A stretch of DNA of 64,000 nucleotides from Apteryx mantelli (taxonomy: Eukaryota > Chordata > Aves > Apterygiformes > Apterygidae). Positions 34,446 to 46,689 of this stretch are shown here, in pieces. Position numbers and translations under genes: made by a program. Position 1 is the first letter of the stretch. The number at the start of each line of letters is the position of its first letter. Location of the stretch: NCBI RefSeq assembly GCF_036417845.1, contig NW_027118693.1:4846001-4910000 (forward strand), read 5' to 3'. The notes beneath the pieces are model-generated. The model was not told the DNA's origin. It did not search any database and saw only the letters and a list, made by a program, of their open reading frames with translations.

Positions 34446-34959
34446 CACTCAGTGGAGAGGCAGAGGAGTCTCCTTGTCATGAGGTGCAAGTCAAAGAGAG
34501 CTGGGAGGAATCATGCCCTCCTGCTCCCCTTGACCTAAAGCAGGGGCAGAGGAGAACGCTGTGCACCTCCTGTGTAGGAAAGAGGAATCCTGTGTGCGAG
34601 TCTGTAGCAGTAACTTGGCTTCCTCTGGCTCCCAGCAAGTCAGGTACCTTTGCCTCTGGGAAAGGTCTGGGTTTCCTCTCTCCTCAGAGGGCAGAGCCTG
34701 GCACCTCTGAGGGTGAGGCATGGCATCCCCCATTGCAAGTCTCCAAACGCCTGCTGACTCTGCTTTTCTGCCCACTGACCGCTCATGGAGTGTGCAAGGA
34801 GAAGCTGTGGCACCTGTCTCACTCTAGTTCTGCTCCATGAGTTTGAAGAGACCAGTGCTCATTCCCCTGGCTCGTGCTCACTCTTCCTAAGAGCATGCTG
34901 AAAGGCCATAGAGGTGTGGGCGAGGGCAGCTCAGAGCTTTCATCCCCACAGGGCTACAG

Positions 34960-35090
34960 TTACCCAGGGCTCACTTTCTGCAGCACAAAGAGAAGCTGAG
35001 CTGCAGCAAGGACCTTCAGGAGACTCACTTGTGCCATAAACACCAGAGACACTGCAGAGCAGGTGACATTCAGGTGCTGCTGAAGACTCA
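34960..35090 (+). repeat. short dispersed segment (partner 46,050-46,175)
   Basis: GAGCTGCAG, TTCAGGAGACTC, CCATAAACACCAG and CATTCAGGTGCTGCTG blocks recur in the same order and orientation near 46,060-46,170. The family is not recognised. Confidence 0.45.
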
Positions 35091-35625
35091 CAGCAGGAGA
35101 TGTGGAAAGACAGTTCGCAGCATCCTAGTCCAGATGCTTTTGCTCCTGGGGATCTGATCCGGTCTGATAAACTCAGAGGAATACATTCCGGACAGCATTG
35201 CTAATTGCCGCAGTTGGTTTATTCCTGCTGCGATAGCAGTCCACCTGGTGAGCCCGTCATCGATGTCCACAGCAGTTGGCTAGGTTAACCGTGCTGCACC
35301 CAGCACCCACTCCATTAGGGAGGGGGAAATGTTTCGGTTTTGCTGCTGCAGGGTGCGGAGGGTGTTGCGCAGCCTGGCAGCCTGGCACAAAGCCCCCGTC
35401 TTATCCAGTTCCCCTCTAGTAAAATAAACCACATCTGACCCAGCATCCCACAACCTTAACAGCCACTCTAGTAACCCTTCACGGGGCTGCTGCCTGTAGC
35501 GCCCCTGCTTATCCTGCAGCTCCGATGCTTTAAAATCACTAATAGTTGTGGTCCCTTCAAACTGACTGCATGCAGTCTGGTAAGCCGCTGCTCTGCCACC
35601 GGCCGGGCAGCTGCCTCCCCTTCAT
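35085..35625 (-). mobile_element. ERV gag-like relic
   Basis: The minus strand carries an unusually long frame of about 170 codons with one in-frame TAG (near 35,285). Visible segments include EGLLEWLLRLWDAGSD, RGELDKTGALC, LMEWVLGAARL and, after the stop, RWTAIAAGINQLRQLAML. This Trp-rich helical pattern resembles the gag region of avian endogenous retroviruses; the assignment is by resemblance only. No pol or LTR is attached. The 3' side in element sense ends where the segment at 34,960-35,090 begins; the other side abuts the direct repeat at 35,686. Confidence 0.45.
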
Positions 35626-35685
35626 GCGCCGGGTCTGACTCCGAACCAGGGAGGTCGTCACAGTCCCAGATATTGCCATCCCAAA

Positions 35686-36138
35686 TATTCATTCACCACT
35701 TCTAATTTTTCAAATATACTTCAGAAAGGAAACAGACGGGTCTTTTCCAAAGTAGTCGTAAATGCACTCTGTAGTACTGAATGCACCTTTTTGATGAAAA
35801 GAAATGAAAAAATGGAAAGGCTGCATCTCTGATTACTATGGTATACTGAACGAAAGTTAGTGTAAGTCTGTACTACTTTTAGAATGACAGCGTATGAAGC
35901 AAAAAAAAAAAACCCATGCATTTCTGTTTAATGGTAACTCCTTTATACAACTAAAACTGGAGAGCATAAAAACAAGCACTCAGAAGCACCATCTTCTGCA
36001 TCTGAAATATAGTCTATCTAAGAAAGAAAACACATGGAAGCTAATATCAAAGGCAATTCACAGGTGGTGGGAAATACAAAGAGCAGTGAGATCAATTTTA
36101 GTGTTTACAGAATGCTTTGTCTTTATATATATATATAT

Positions 36139-36169
<31 letters not shown>

Positions 36170-36240
36170 TATATACTCTCCATGATTTCCATCCCGTATT
36201 TGATTTGGGCTTTCCTGTCCCATGAGCTGATGCTTAACTA
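35686..36240 (+). repeat. direct repeat, copy B (partner 18,332-18,890)
   Basis: Same orientation as copy A, roughly 80% identical by eye through CACTCAGAAGCACCATCTTC, GGAAATACAAAGAGCAGTGA and CATGAGCTGAT-like blocks. It starts right beside the gag-like relic. At the place of the (GTT)n in copy A it has a (TA)n(TTTA)n run. Confidence 0.75.
36124..36175. repeat. (TA)n(TTTA)n microsatellite
   Basis: About eight TA units run into about eight TTTA units, read directly. Confidence 0.9.
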
Positions 36241-36849
36241 AAGGTGTAAGATACTCCAGATCTTCAGCTTGAATGATTTAGATCATAATAGGTCACCTTT
36301 CAGGAAGGGTTCCTTGGAGGAGTTTAATGAAGATAACACTTCTGAGATCTGTCAAATCCCGTTTTCTCAGATGAGAGGCATAGCAGTTGCCTCTCTCTCC
36401 TGTTAATAAAGGCTTATTGGGGGGGTACTAGCAATAAACATGATTGGTGTGGACACTCCTTTCTTCTAATATGGCAGTATTCTAGAAACTCTTTGCTTCT
36501 AAAGCAGTAGTATCCCCCACTTAGCACTTAATTAACCATCCAAGTAACTCCCCAGTGCAGTGAAATAAGGGGCTGGGGGCGGGGGGGGGCGTGGTGGAAG
36601 GCAGAGTCCTGATCTCTCCCTGCCAAAGGGCTCGCTCCTTGGGCATCTCTGCTGCAATCTGCACGCTGCGCACTGCCCCGGGCACCAACACAAGACAGCC
36701 AGGGGCTGACATTCAGGTGGAGACCACAGAGAACAGTCTTGACACAGTGAGATATTTTCCTCTAACATAGTTAACAAGGAAATGTTCTTGTCATGACGGA
36801 GTGCTCAGAGGAACTCTTGTGAGCGGCGATGCCACAGTTGTTATCTTTC

Positions 36850-38520
36850 CAAATGGGTAAATAAGGAAAACTCAGAGCAGGAATGGCTCTGTCCAAAGAG
36901 TGAGGAGTTGCAGGGACTGTCCCGGGCAGACAGTGGTTTGGGCCACTAAGCTCTGTGCGAGACATAAAAGTATTTCTTTTTAATGGTGTGGGCCTGATTA
37001 TAGCAAAAATGTTTAGAAAATGTCAATAAAAATGAAACAAGAAAGAAATTTTTAAAAGGATGTAAACAAGGAAGTGTTTAGTCACACTTTTCAGTTTTTA
37101 ACATTCTTTGTTCTTATAGCCCTCCTTTATTATGTTTTTGTTGTTGTTGTTGTTGTTGTTGTTGCTGGTGGTGTATTTTTTTTTTTTAATATACTGGTCT
37201 TCAGAGAGGATTTTGTGTGTGGTCTTTGTTAAGGAAAGTGATTTTCAGAATTGGGGTGGGATGCCGTCACAGGGTCATGGATGTCTGGTGCCATTGTAGG
37301 TGCCCTGGTCCCCCCTGCCCAGCCTCCTTCTGCAGCCCTGAGGGGCTCTGGTGTCCCACAGGTCCCCTGTGAGAGTTGTCAGGCCCAGGCAGGTACCTCA
37401 GAGACACCGGGGCCTCTCCAAGTGCTGCTGGGTGTTTTTTGGGTAGACACCTGAGCCAGGCCTGGAAAGGTGAAGAACTGTTTTCAACATTCCAAAAATA
37501 TGAACACACTTTCATCAGCAAAAATGATTGACTAATGTCAATGTCAATGTTTTCCCATGATGAAATAGTGGAAATTTTCAGGAAGAGTATTAATCTCAGG
37601 AGAAGAAATGTTGATCTGTCCCCCTCAGCCTGCGTTACCACTGCTCTGTCCGTTATGCTGTGGATGTGGTCTCAGTAATCTCTCACATATTTGCACATGT
37701 CCTGATTCAACTGATCATTTCTAAAGGCATCTTTGCATCAGACTGTCTGGACTTAGGCACTTTCCATAGCTGCCCAGTTTTCCTCCTCCCTTTACTCTTT
37801 AGCCATTCAGATACCTCTCAACTCTCTGGTTGCTGCTCTGAGCTTCAGAGGGTCTGAAGCTTGCCTCGTCTTTCAGGAGTCGTATTGTCTCTTTAGCCAA
37901 CTCCTTAGCTGTGTTTCCGTCTCTCCTTTCCTATCTATCATCTGTCAAAAACATCTCAGGGAAAGTTTTTCTTGTGGAAAGTTGACCTCACTGGAGGCAG
38001 CTTGGCCTTAACATATAGTTGGGGAGTGTATTTTGTATTTTATTAAATTCTATCACCTGTTGTATTTGTTTATTTGCAGTTAAGAAAAATCCTCCTGTAT
38101 CTGCAACTAGTTCTCTAAGGAAAGTAGGTGGGAATCAGTACATAGGAGCTGTAGCATTCAGCTACAGACTTGGGTGGAAAAGGTGTGCTCTAAGCCGCCA
38201 GTGTCTGATGAGGGAAATGGCAGGGCTGGGGAGGTGAGGAGGAAGGCTGTCCGTAAACATCTCACATGAAGGATGCTGCTTTTCCTACATGTCCAGACTT
38301 CCTTAGGGAAAATGAATTCCCTTCTTGTCCCTGGCCACGTGTCCTGCCCAGTTAAGAGATGGGAATAGGGGCTTCCAGAGTGAGACACTGCGACCTCTTG
38401 CAGATAAACGTCCTCTGATGAGACAAACTGAAATGCTGGAATTGGTCTGTCTTCAGTGTTTAGAGAGATCATCAGTGCTTATTTTAGTCTTCCTCAAAGA
38501 ACATTTCCCAGGAGGAGGGA
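36850..38520 (-). repeat. right inner arm of inverted repeat
   Basis: Reverse-complement match to 12,388-16,110 in several blocks (see that entry) at roughly 75-85%. It lacks the 1.5-kb left insertion and the LTR-like insertion. It carries a (TTG)n run at 37,138-37,164 that the left arm lacks. Coding potential is not evident. Confidence 0.75.
37138..37164. repeat. (TTG)n microsatellite
   Basis: About nine TTG units inside the right inner arm; absent from the matching left sequence near 15,210. Confidence 0.9.
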
Positions 38521-40939
38521 GTACAAAGGACAAATTAAGTCACATCTTCAGCTGGGCCGCTGTTCCCAAGGGGGGCCAGGCTCCTGGGACAGAGGGAGCT
38601 CCTGGCAACCTGGCAGCACTGCTGAGAGACAGCTGCGTGCAGGAGCAGCTCTTCTGCAAAGAGCAGCAGGGCTCCAGGCACTACCTGCAAGTGCCAAGAT
38701 GAGATGAAGAAGATGAGCAAGATGAGTGAGACAGAAGTTCAAGGCAATCAGGAGTGGGTAGACGGCTGAGAGCTCACTGGAGGAGAAATCTTCACAGCCC
38801 CTAACACAGTAAGTCTCTGGCTGCAGGGCAATGCAGCTGAGGCATCCTGAGGTTTTCTCTAAAGCTAGCACATCCCATGGCTGATAGGGTCTGTCAGGAT
38901 GGGTATCCCAGTCCCTCCTGTGTGGGGCAGGAGATGCTTTAGAGCAGGGATTCCCAGCCACTTCTTCAGAGGGGAAACGGCGTCCTGTTGCCTTCTCCCA
39001 GGGACGCTGCAAGGGTGTGAAGCAGGGGTGTGCACACAGGTCTGCTCAGGGCTGTAACTCAGAGCAGTGTCCCTGTGCCCCAGGGTGCTGTGTGTCCGGG
39101 ACAGTGACTCTGCCGCCTGTGAAGGTCAGCACTCAGCCTGCCCAGGGAACTCCCCACGGTGCTGTGGGGAGAAGCTCTGGGTGGGATGATTGACTGCCAG
39201 CAGGACATGTTCATTCTCCTGTTGAGAGGGTGCTGCATGGGTCAGGGCTGCTCTCAGCTCTGGCTCACCCTGAGAACATTTCTGGAGGTGGCTTTCCAAA
39301 AGGAAGGTCAAGACAGGCATATCTGAAAGGGAATCAGGAGTCTCTGCTTTCAGTTTTATTCTCTTTGTTGGGATCTGTCAGGTTTAAACAGGGGATTGAG
39401 ACTGCAAAATAGTGACAGTGAGAGAGGAACAAATGCCTTCATGCACCCCCTCAGCCTACAGACAAAACCAGCATCACCTTTACAGCTTCATCAAGGTTTC
39501 TCTCAGCTGCTCCTTAGCCCCTGCAAACACCGAGGTGCCCCTGGGCAGTGCCCTGCCCCCAGGAGGTGTCTGCAGGGCAGAGCTGAGCAACCAGTGGGTG
39601 GGATGGGGTCTGTGAGCACTGACATGCCATGTGGGACAGAGAAAGAGCTGCCTGCAGGCACAGCTCCAGGCAGCAGAGTCACGGTCAAAGAGTGAGAGGA
39701 AACTACAAGCTCCAATGTCTCATCTCCTCTCCCAGCACAGCCCTCAAGGCTGTGGGGTCCAGGGCATGGGCTGTTTCCTCGCAGATGGACATCCAGAGAG
39801 GAGAAACTCCTGAGTGTCCCCTGTCTCTCCATGTCCCTTCTTCCTTTAGAAGAAATATCATGCTATTGCTGTGTGTTTCCCACCTGTCCATGCTGCCCTT
39901 GTCCTTCCCCTTGGACTCTCTGGGCAGGGGCATTTCAGAGGCAATTCAGACACCAATCCTGCAGGTGCTGCCTTGCAGACATGTCCTTGGCATTGAAGTG
40001 CCCAAGTGCCCCTCTAAACTGTGGGGCTCTGGGCAATGCCGTTTGGGGGCTGGGAAGGAGCCAACTCTCTCTTCAGGACACCCCATCTTTAGGATGTCTG
40101 ACTGTTTCTCGGGGGTGTCTGGCTGAGCTTCAAGCTGCCCTCCAGAAGGGCACAGTTCTCCCATTGCATCTGGGTGTTATCTAGGTGCCCCATGCAGAAA
40201 CCACCTAGATGCTAAGGCCGTGAAAATACTGCATGTGGGCAACTGGCAATACTCCGATGTCTTCCTGGCTAAAAGGGGAGTGCTGAGACCTTCCTCAGAT
40301 ACTCTGAGAAAGGCTCCCGGGCTTGGTGATCTGCATTTTGAAACTCGATTCCTCTGCTCTCAGCAGAGTCTTTTCTTTTTATGGTAACATGAGTTCAGAA
40401 GTCCTCCGCCTCAGAGGTGCAAGCACAGGGCAGCTGGGAACAAGACTGATGGACACGCCAGCTCTCCTTGCTCTGCACTAAAGACAGAGTGAAGCCTTTG
40501 GCCTCTCAGGAATCACAGCTATTCACTCTAAGTGCAGCTGCAGTGCTGAGGATCTCTGTCTCCAAGAATCCTCCTCAGGGGTGACAGGGGAATCTAAAAG
40601 AAAACAAAAGAATCCTTAAAGCTATTGAAGAACACACATTGTCTAGAACGGAGAGTGAAGATGCTGGAAAGCCCTTCAACATTGTGAATGGATGAAATCA
40701 GACTAAAACTGTGACTTTGAAAGTTTAGTCACCTGTGCTCCCATGTTCCCACTGCTGTGGGTCAGGACTGCCTCCTCCGGAGCCCATGGGAAGAGGCCCC
40801 TGCTCCTCATGGCAAACTCAGGCAGCACAAAGGGGAGCTCAAGCCATGGAGCTCAGTGACGGTCCTGGCAAGATGAGGAGAGATAATGTGTATGTTTGGG
40901 GGGGTTCTATGCAAAACTATTGCTCATACAAAACTGTCT

Positions 40940-40973
40940 CCTGTCTTCTCACTGTCTCCTCTTCCTTGGATAG
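40940..40973 (+). promoter_or_regulatory. 3' splice site upstream of the OR14-like pseudogene
   Basis: Pyrimidine tract CTGTCTTCTCACTGTCTCC and TAG at 40,971-40,973, 24 nt before the ATG, exactly as in the left copy. Confidence 0.55.
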
Positions 40974-40997
40974 TCACAGTGGGCCCTGAGGGAGCAA

Positions 40998-41934
40998 ATG
41001 CCCAACAGCAGCTCCCCCACTGAGTTCCTCCTTCTGGCATTTGCGGACACACGGGAGCTGCAGCTCTTGCACTTCTCGCTCTTCCTGGGCATCTACCTGG
41101 CTGCCCTCATGGGCAATGGCCTCATCATCACTGCTGTAGCCTGCGACCGTCGCCTCCACACCCCCATGTACTTCTTCCTCCTCAACCTCTCTGTTCTGGA
41201 CCTTTGCTCCATCTCCACCACTGTGCCCAAATCCATGGCCAATTCCCTGAGCAACACCAGGGCCATTTCCTACTCAGGATGTGCTGCTCAGATCTTTCTG
41301 CTTGTCTTTTTGGTCTCAGCACAATATTCTGTTCTCACAGTCATGGCCTATGATCGCTTTGTTGCTATCTGCAAACCCCTGCACTACGAGACCCTCATGG
41401 GCAGCAGAGCTTGTGTCAAAATGGCAGCAGCTGCCTGGGCCAGTGGTTTTCTCCATGCTGTGCTGCACACTGGAAACACATTTTCACTACCACTCTGCCA
41501 AGGCAACGTCGTGGAGCAGTTCTTCTGTGAAATTCCCCAGATCCTCAAGCTCTCCTGCTCAGACTCCTACCTCAGGGAAGCTGGGCTTATTGTCATTACT
41601 GCCTGTCTATTCTTTGGGTGTTTTGTTTTCATTCTTCTGTCCTATGTGCAGATCCTCACAGTCGTGCTGAGGATCCCCTCCGAGCAGGGTCGACAAAAAG
41701 CCTTTTCCATGTGCCTCCCTCACCTTGCTGTCGTCTCCGTGTTTGTCAGCACTATCATGTTTTCCCATCTGAAGACCCCCTTCCATGTCTTCCCCAACTC
41801 ATGATCTGGTGGTTGGAGTTCTGTACGTGGTGGTGCCTCCAACACTGAACCCTCTCATCTACAGCTTGAGGAACAAGGAGCTCAAGGAGGCACTGAAGAA
41901 ATTGATTCCACTGGGACAATGTCAGCACCCATAA
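40998..41934 (+). pseudogene. olfactory receptor, OR14-like, frameshifted near TM6-TM7
   Basis: Inverted partner of the gene at 9,063-9,998. From 40,998 it is open for 268 codons with NSS at 3-5, PMYFFL, C95, MAYDRFVAIC (DRY arginine present), FFCEIP and FSMCLPHL. One extra A at 41,775, compared with the left copy, shifts the frame after residue 259 and gives a stop at 41,802-41,804, before TM7. In the +1 frame the lost TM7 block ([10 protein letters not shown]) and the normal C-terminus are still readable to TAA at 41,932-41,934, so the damage is a single recent indel. A receptor without TM7 would not be functional. A sequencing or assembly error is the main alternative. Confidence 0.85.
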
Positions 41935-44461
41935 CTGTCCCACATGCATCCACTCATCGTTCACAGGGTATCTGGCATCAAGACTTTATGTTCTGGTCTT
42001 TCTTTCCTACTTTTTTACATCATTGTTAAAAGAACAATTGTTTTGCTTCATACCACTTTCCTCAGGAAACTCTCATTTGAATCTGACGCAGAGACCGTGT
42101 TGAAGCAGGAAGCCAGGCTTCCCCCTTCATCAGCAGAGATGGGGGAACCTCGGAGCCCGCTAGTCTGAGCTCCCTCAGATGCCCCCAGTGCAATGAGGGG
42201 AGTTTCCCTTTGTAGTGTCGCTTTCAGCACTGACACTGAGGGAGTTAAGGGGAACAGAGTCAGGCTTGGATGAGCACAGGTGGACTGAGACCATGGGTCC
42301 TGTGTCCATTAGGAGAGCAACACTCAAAGCAGAGCAGGAGCAGAGAGGAGGGGAGGGGAGGAGAGTCCGGACACAGCTTGTGGGGACAGAGCCTGTGCTC
42401 CTCACAACCATCCCCCCACTGCCACAGCAGGAATTTCTGGGTTGCAGCCTTTGCATGGGACCAGCAGCTTTCCTGGAGACACATCCAGCAAAGCCAGCAG
42501 GACTTTCTCCTTCCAGGGCTAGTCTCCCTATTTCCACCTGGTCCTGCTGTGCTCTAGTGTGGCTATATGGGCTAAGCGCTCTCCTAACGTGGTGGTGGTA
42601 GCATTGTGCTTCCCTGTGCATTCCTGTGAAGACAGGCAGGAGCAGGCTTTGGGCACCTTTATGCCTGAGCTGGCCTCCAGAACAACATTTCTATAATAAA
42701 AGGGGATCTCCTCTGTGATGTGCCTGAAGTCTGGCCTTTCTTCAGAAGGGGGAGTCAAGAATACTCCCAAGGGATTGCACCACAAAAGGGCTTGCTGTTC
42801 TGCTTGTGAACTCCGTGGGCTCTGGAGGACAAGCTCAGAGTCTCCAAGTGATCTGTTAGGAACCACAGATTGGATTTGGGGCTCATTTCTCAGTGACCAG
42901 TGCCAGTGGAGATGGAGAACAGTCTCTGAGTTGCCTACCCAGGGCTATCGCACAGGTGACAGTGCTGATGGCAGATGGCCACTCTTCTGGAGGGGAATCT
43001 GAGCCCCCAGGAGAGCTCAGGGGATCTCCAGGGACAATGTGTGCCTGGGGGTAGGCAGTGAGTGGAGCCTCACAAAGTGAGAGACAGTCCATGGTGGAGT
43101 AAGCAGAATGTACAGCACTAAATCCAGGTATGCCCAGGGAAAGGAAGGCTCTGCAACCCGCGGAGAGGCAGTGGGGAGCCAGGAGGACCGGGAAGGGGGC
43201 CTGGAGAGGGATTCGTGCACTCTCCGTGAAACACCACAGGCTACAGTTAGTGCCCACCCAAACACATCTCCTGCCATTGCAGACACCTGGGGGTCACTCT
43301 GAACACTGTCCATGAGCACAGGCACATGCCAGCAGTGTCAGTGGTGGTGATGCCTGTGTGGCTGGGCCCTCTTGCCACCTGAGCAGCATGGCCAGTGCCG
43401 AGTCAGGAGTTCCCCTGTGGCCCCACAGTTCGCTCACGCTGCAGAGCAGCAGTGTCAGCGTGGGGCCCTGCGGGGAGCACCAGGGAAGGGTGCAGGCAGG
43501 GCTGGACAGGCCAGCATGGACATTCGCACGTGGGGAAAAGCTCTGTGGGGAGCAGGGATGTCCCAGGAGAAAAGCAGGGCAGCATTCAGCGATGGAAAAT
43601 GAGAACGAGAAACAGGTTTCTCTGTGGCGCAGCTCGGGGCAGGCTGCTCTGTCCCTGCGGCAGCAGGAGGTGCCGGAGGGGCTGCAGGGCCAGGGCTCTC
43701 GTGCTGTGCTGGTCAGCGCGGTGGGCATGGAGGGTCTGCAGGCAGACAGGGAGGGGGATCTGCTGGACACAAGAGCAGGGGAGACAGAGAGTGATGGGTG
43801 TCATTGCGGGGCCTCCTCCCCCTTGCCGGGGAGCTGCTGCCCTTGTCCTTGGGCCTGGCCTGAGTTACGCTGTGGACATGCCTGTGCCTGGCCCTGCCCC
43901 TCTCAGGCCCTCACCCAACACAGTCCCCGTCCTGCTGACCTGACTCCCCATCTCTACCTCGGACATACCTGTGCACTGCAGTCAAAAAAGCGTTGGCAAA
44001 GAAAGGTGGATGCAAGCAGATCCCAGAGAAGGCTGTGGGCACAAAAGGTCCCCATACAGCCCCACAGCAACTCTTGCCTGACAGCCAGATTAAATATGGA
44101 AGGAATGATTTGGGTTTGGACCCGCTATGCAGCAACCACTGCACAGAGTGTTATCTGGATGAAAAAGTGAAGGCAGCCCCTTGGGTCTGGTTTTACGATG
44201 GGCAGTTAGGAGAGCAGGGCTTTCTGTATCACAGCTCAAGTGTTTATGCACCATTTGTGACTGGGTTGCTGCTACAAAGAGTATGCTGTCAGGAGCAGCA
44301 AGAGCGGAGCTGCTGCATATGGGAAGGGGATCTGGGAGCCGAGGATGGCGGCAAGGCAGGCAGGGCAGTGACCCACTGGCGAGAGGTGCCATCCTGCAGT
44401 GCCCGGCCAAGAGGAGCAGAGCAGGTTTGGGGATGGTAACCGGCATCAGGCACAGCCCAGT

Positions 44462-44580
44462 GATCACCAGGCAAGACCGTAGGGCTCCAGCCAGCCCTGC
44501 TTGGCATGGGAGGTTGCACTAGAGACCTCCAGAGGTCCCTTCCCACCAAAACTCCTCTGCCACTCCATGAATGGAAAGAC
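44462..44580 (+). mobile_element. CR1 3'-end fragment inside the right arm
   Basis: Inverted counterpart of 6,440-6,560: TTGCACTAGAGACCTCCAG and GGTCCCTTCCCACC read as a CR1 3' end in + orientation. It was shared by both arms before duplication. Confidence 0.7.
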
Positions 44581-45339
44581 CATGGGCACAGAGACAGGCT
44601 CTGCCCGTCCCCCAGGATGCTCTGCCAGTGGGTGAGAGGCAGAGCCCTTGGCCATCCCCACGCTTCCTCGTCCTCCTCTGCCTCTGAGTGGGACATCGCC
44701 TGGGTCCAGATAGGGCCCCGCTCATGGCCCCAGCGCAGGTTGCTCCCTGCAAAGGGTGAAACCCTGACATTCCCAACACGGAGCTGACGCCAAAGCAGCA
44801 TCCAGAGCCCAGCCAGCCCCAGAGCCATCAGCCCTCCCTGGCCCAGCCACAGGGCCCTGAGAAGGACTGCTCACCCTGCCCCACTGTTCCCCTTTCCCCT
44901 GTGGTCAGCAGCAGCTCTGCCTGGCCAATGTGGGGACTGTGGACCCCACAGGACTGGTGTCCAGAGGTGCCGGGGCACTGGGCAGCCCTGTAGGCGTGTG
45001 GGGTGTTCCCCGCTGTGCAGGCACAGACGTGTGCAGGTGAGCTGTGCTGCCCCAAGGCAGGCAGGCAGTGTGGCCAGCAGCATGGCATTGGGGGGCTGTT
45101 GGGGACCGCCAGCTCTTCCCCCACCAGGGCCTCTATCAAGCACTTCGTGGAGGGGTCGGAAGGAGAAGGCTCCCTCCCGATGCTGCTGGCTGTCTGGCGA
45201 GAGCTCAAGTGGGCTCTGCCAGATGGGGATGCCGGCAGGGCCTGGGACGCTCTGTTTCCACCCTGCCCCACTCCCAGAGTCCAATACTCTATGACCAGGG
45301 TCTCTTACTTTTCCCATGCAGAGAGGAGGTAATGCTTAA

Positions 45340-45530
45340 TATCAAATGTACGTATCTGAAGACATTTGACATTACATGTGATTTGAATTTAGCAGAATGA
45401 TACAGCTATATACTGAAATCACAACACACGTCTAACTTAAACTTAGCAGAACATTGCAATTGCAATATACAGTTGGGACACAGTGCAAATGTGATTCCCG
45501 TTACTGGTCCCTGTAACATGCTGGAAGCCA
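45340..45530 (-). mobile_element. partial second copy of the LTR-like element
   Basis: In reverse complement it matches 15,820-15,960: GTAACGGGAATCACATT, TGTGATTTCAGTATAT and ATCATTCTGCTAAAT occur in order in both. It lies just outside the right outer arm, so it is not simply part of the inverted repeat. Confidence 0.5.
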
Positions 45531-46689
45531 TGGAGGCTCATGGGCATCTCCCAAACACAAGAGATGGACACAAACCGGGGGGGACATATCCATAGCTCCG
45601 CTCCATTCAGCCCCCAACCTGCCAGGCCCCTGCATCTCAGGGCGCAGAGCCTGGCACCCAAGGGAAGGGGGGGGGCTCATCCTGTCCCACAGCACAAGTC
45701 TGCATGCCTGGGAGGAAGTGCCTGTGACTCGGCCTCTCCCTTCCCACTGACCATCATGGGAGGCTGGGGGACCAGCTCAGGCCATCAGGGCTCTCGAAAC
45801 CTGAGAGAGTCAGTGAACAGACAGTCATCTGCAGGGAGGTGAGGGGAAGCCCATGCATGGGATCTCTCCTCCTGACTTTTCCTCAGGAGTTTGGAGGAGT
45901 CCTGATGATTTCTCTGCCTCAGTTTCCTTTTCAAAGGGGCATGTCCCAGGTTTAGAGCGAATGAGAGTTATGGGGAGAGCCACATGCCAGAGGAGTTTTC
46001 AAAGTTTCCAGGAGCTCAGAGGTTTCATTCTCCTGCCAATTAAGCACTGTTCTTTCTCTGCAGTCCCTGGGGAGAGATGAGCTGCAGCTTTATCCTTCAG
46101 AGACTCCTTAGTGCTATTAACCCCAGGACAGTGTGGAGAGCAGGGGGCATTCATGTGCTGCTGGACACATGCCAAGGAGCTGCTAGAAGAAGATGGCAAG
46201 GGCAGAGCAATGCCTGAGCCCTGGGACAAGGTTTGCAGAGAGCTCAAGGAAGAGAAGGACATGGTGGGGAAGAGACAGGAGCTGAGACCTCAGCTTGATC
46301 GTCCTTCCCAGGAACAATCAGCACAGAGGTCGTCACATCATCCTGAGGATTGCAGCTTTGTGTTGTGTCTTCTGAGTCAGGTCTGTTCCTCTGGAGCTGG
46401 TGAGGCTTTGCATGGTGGCACCTCTGGGCAAGAATGGTACGGGCATGTCCTTTTTTGCATGTCTTTCCCCCACCATCTCCCTCTTCCCTCTACGCATTTC
46501 CTCGATTCCCTTGTTTGATGAGCAGAGTGCTGGTGAGCTTGCCAGTGGGTGCAGAGTTAGACTTTATGCCTTTGCTGCTCCTGGGCCACCCCAGGGCCCT
46601 GCCGGGGGCACCCACACCTCAGCTGGGAGGTGGGATCCAGGTAGAGGGCTGTGTTTCTCCAGCAGGGAATTCCCTGGCCATGCACACGG
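45531..46689. other. no gene seen; holds the partner of the 34,960 segment
   Basis: GC-rich DNA without a supported gene. The stretch near 46,050-46,175 matches 34,960-35,090 in direct orientation. Confidence 0.3.

Larger units (their letters stand above)
38662..44900 (-). repeat. right outer arm of large inverted repeat
   Basis: Reverse complement of about 6,110-12,380, including the OR14-like gene, its splice acceptor and both flanks. It is nearly identical to the left arm at its inner end, and roughly 90% towards the outer end. Just inside it, 38,524-38,661 is a roughly 140-bp piece with no left counterpart, after which identity falls sharply. GC-rich open frames around 43.4-44.4 kb are not conserved in frame across the roughly 100-bp arm-specific segment (43,990-44,095). 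Confidence 0.9.
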
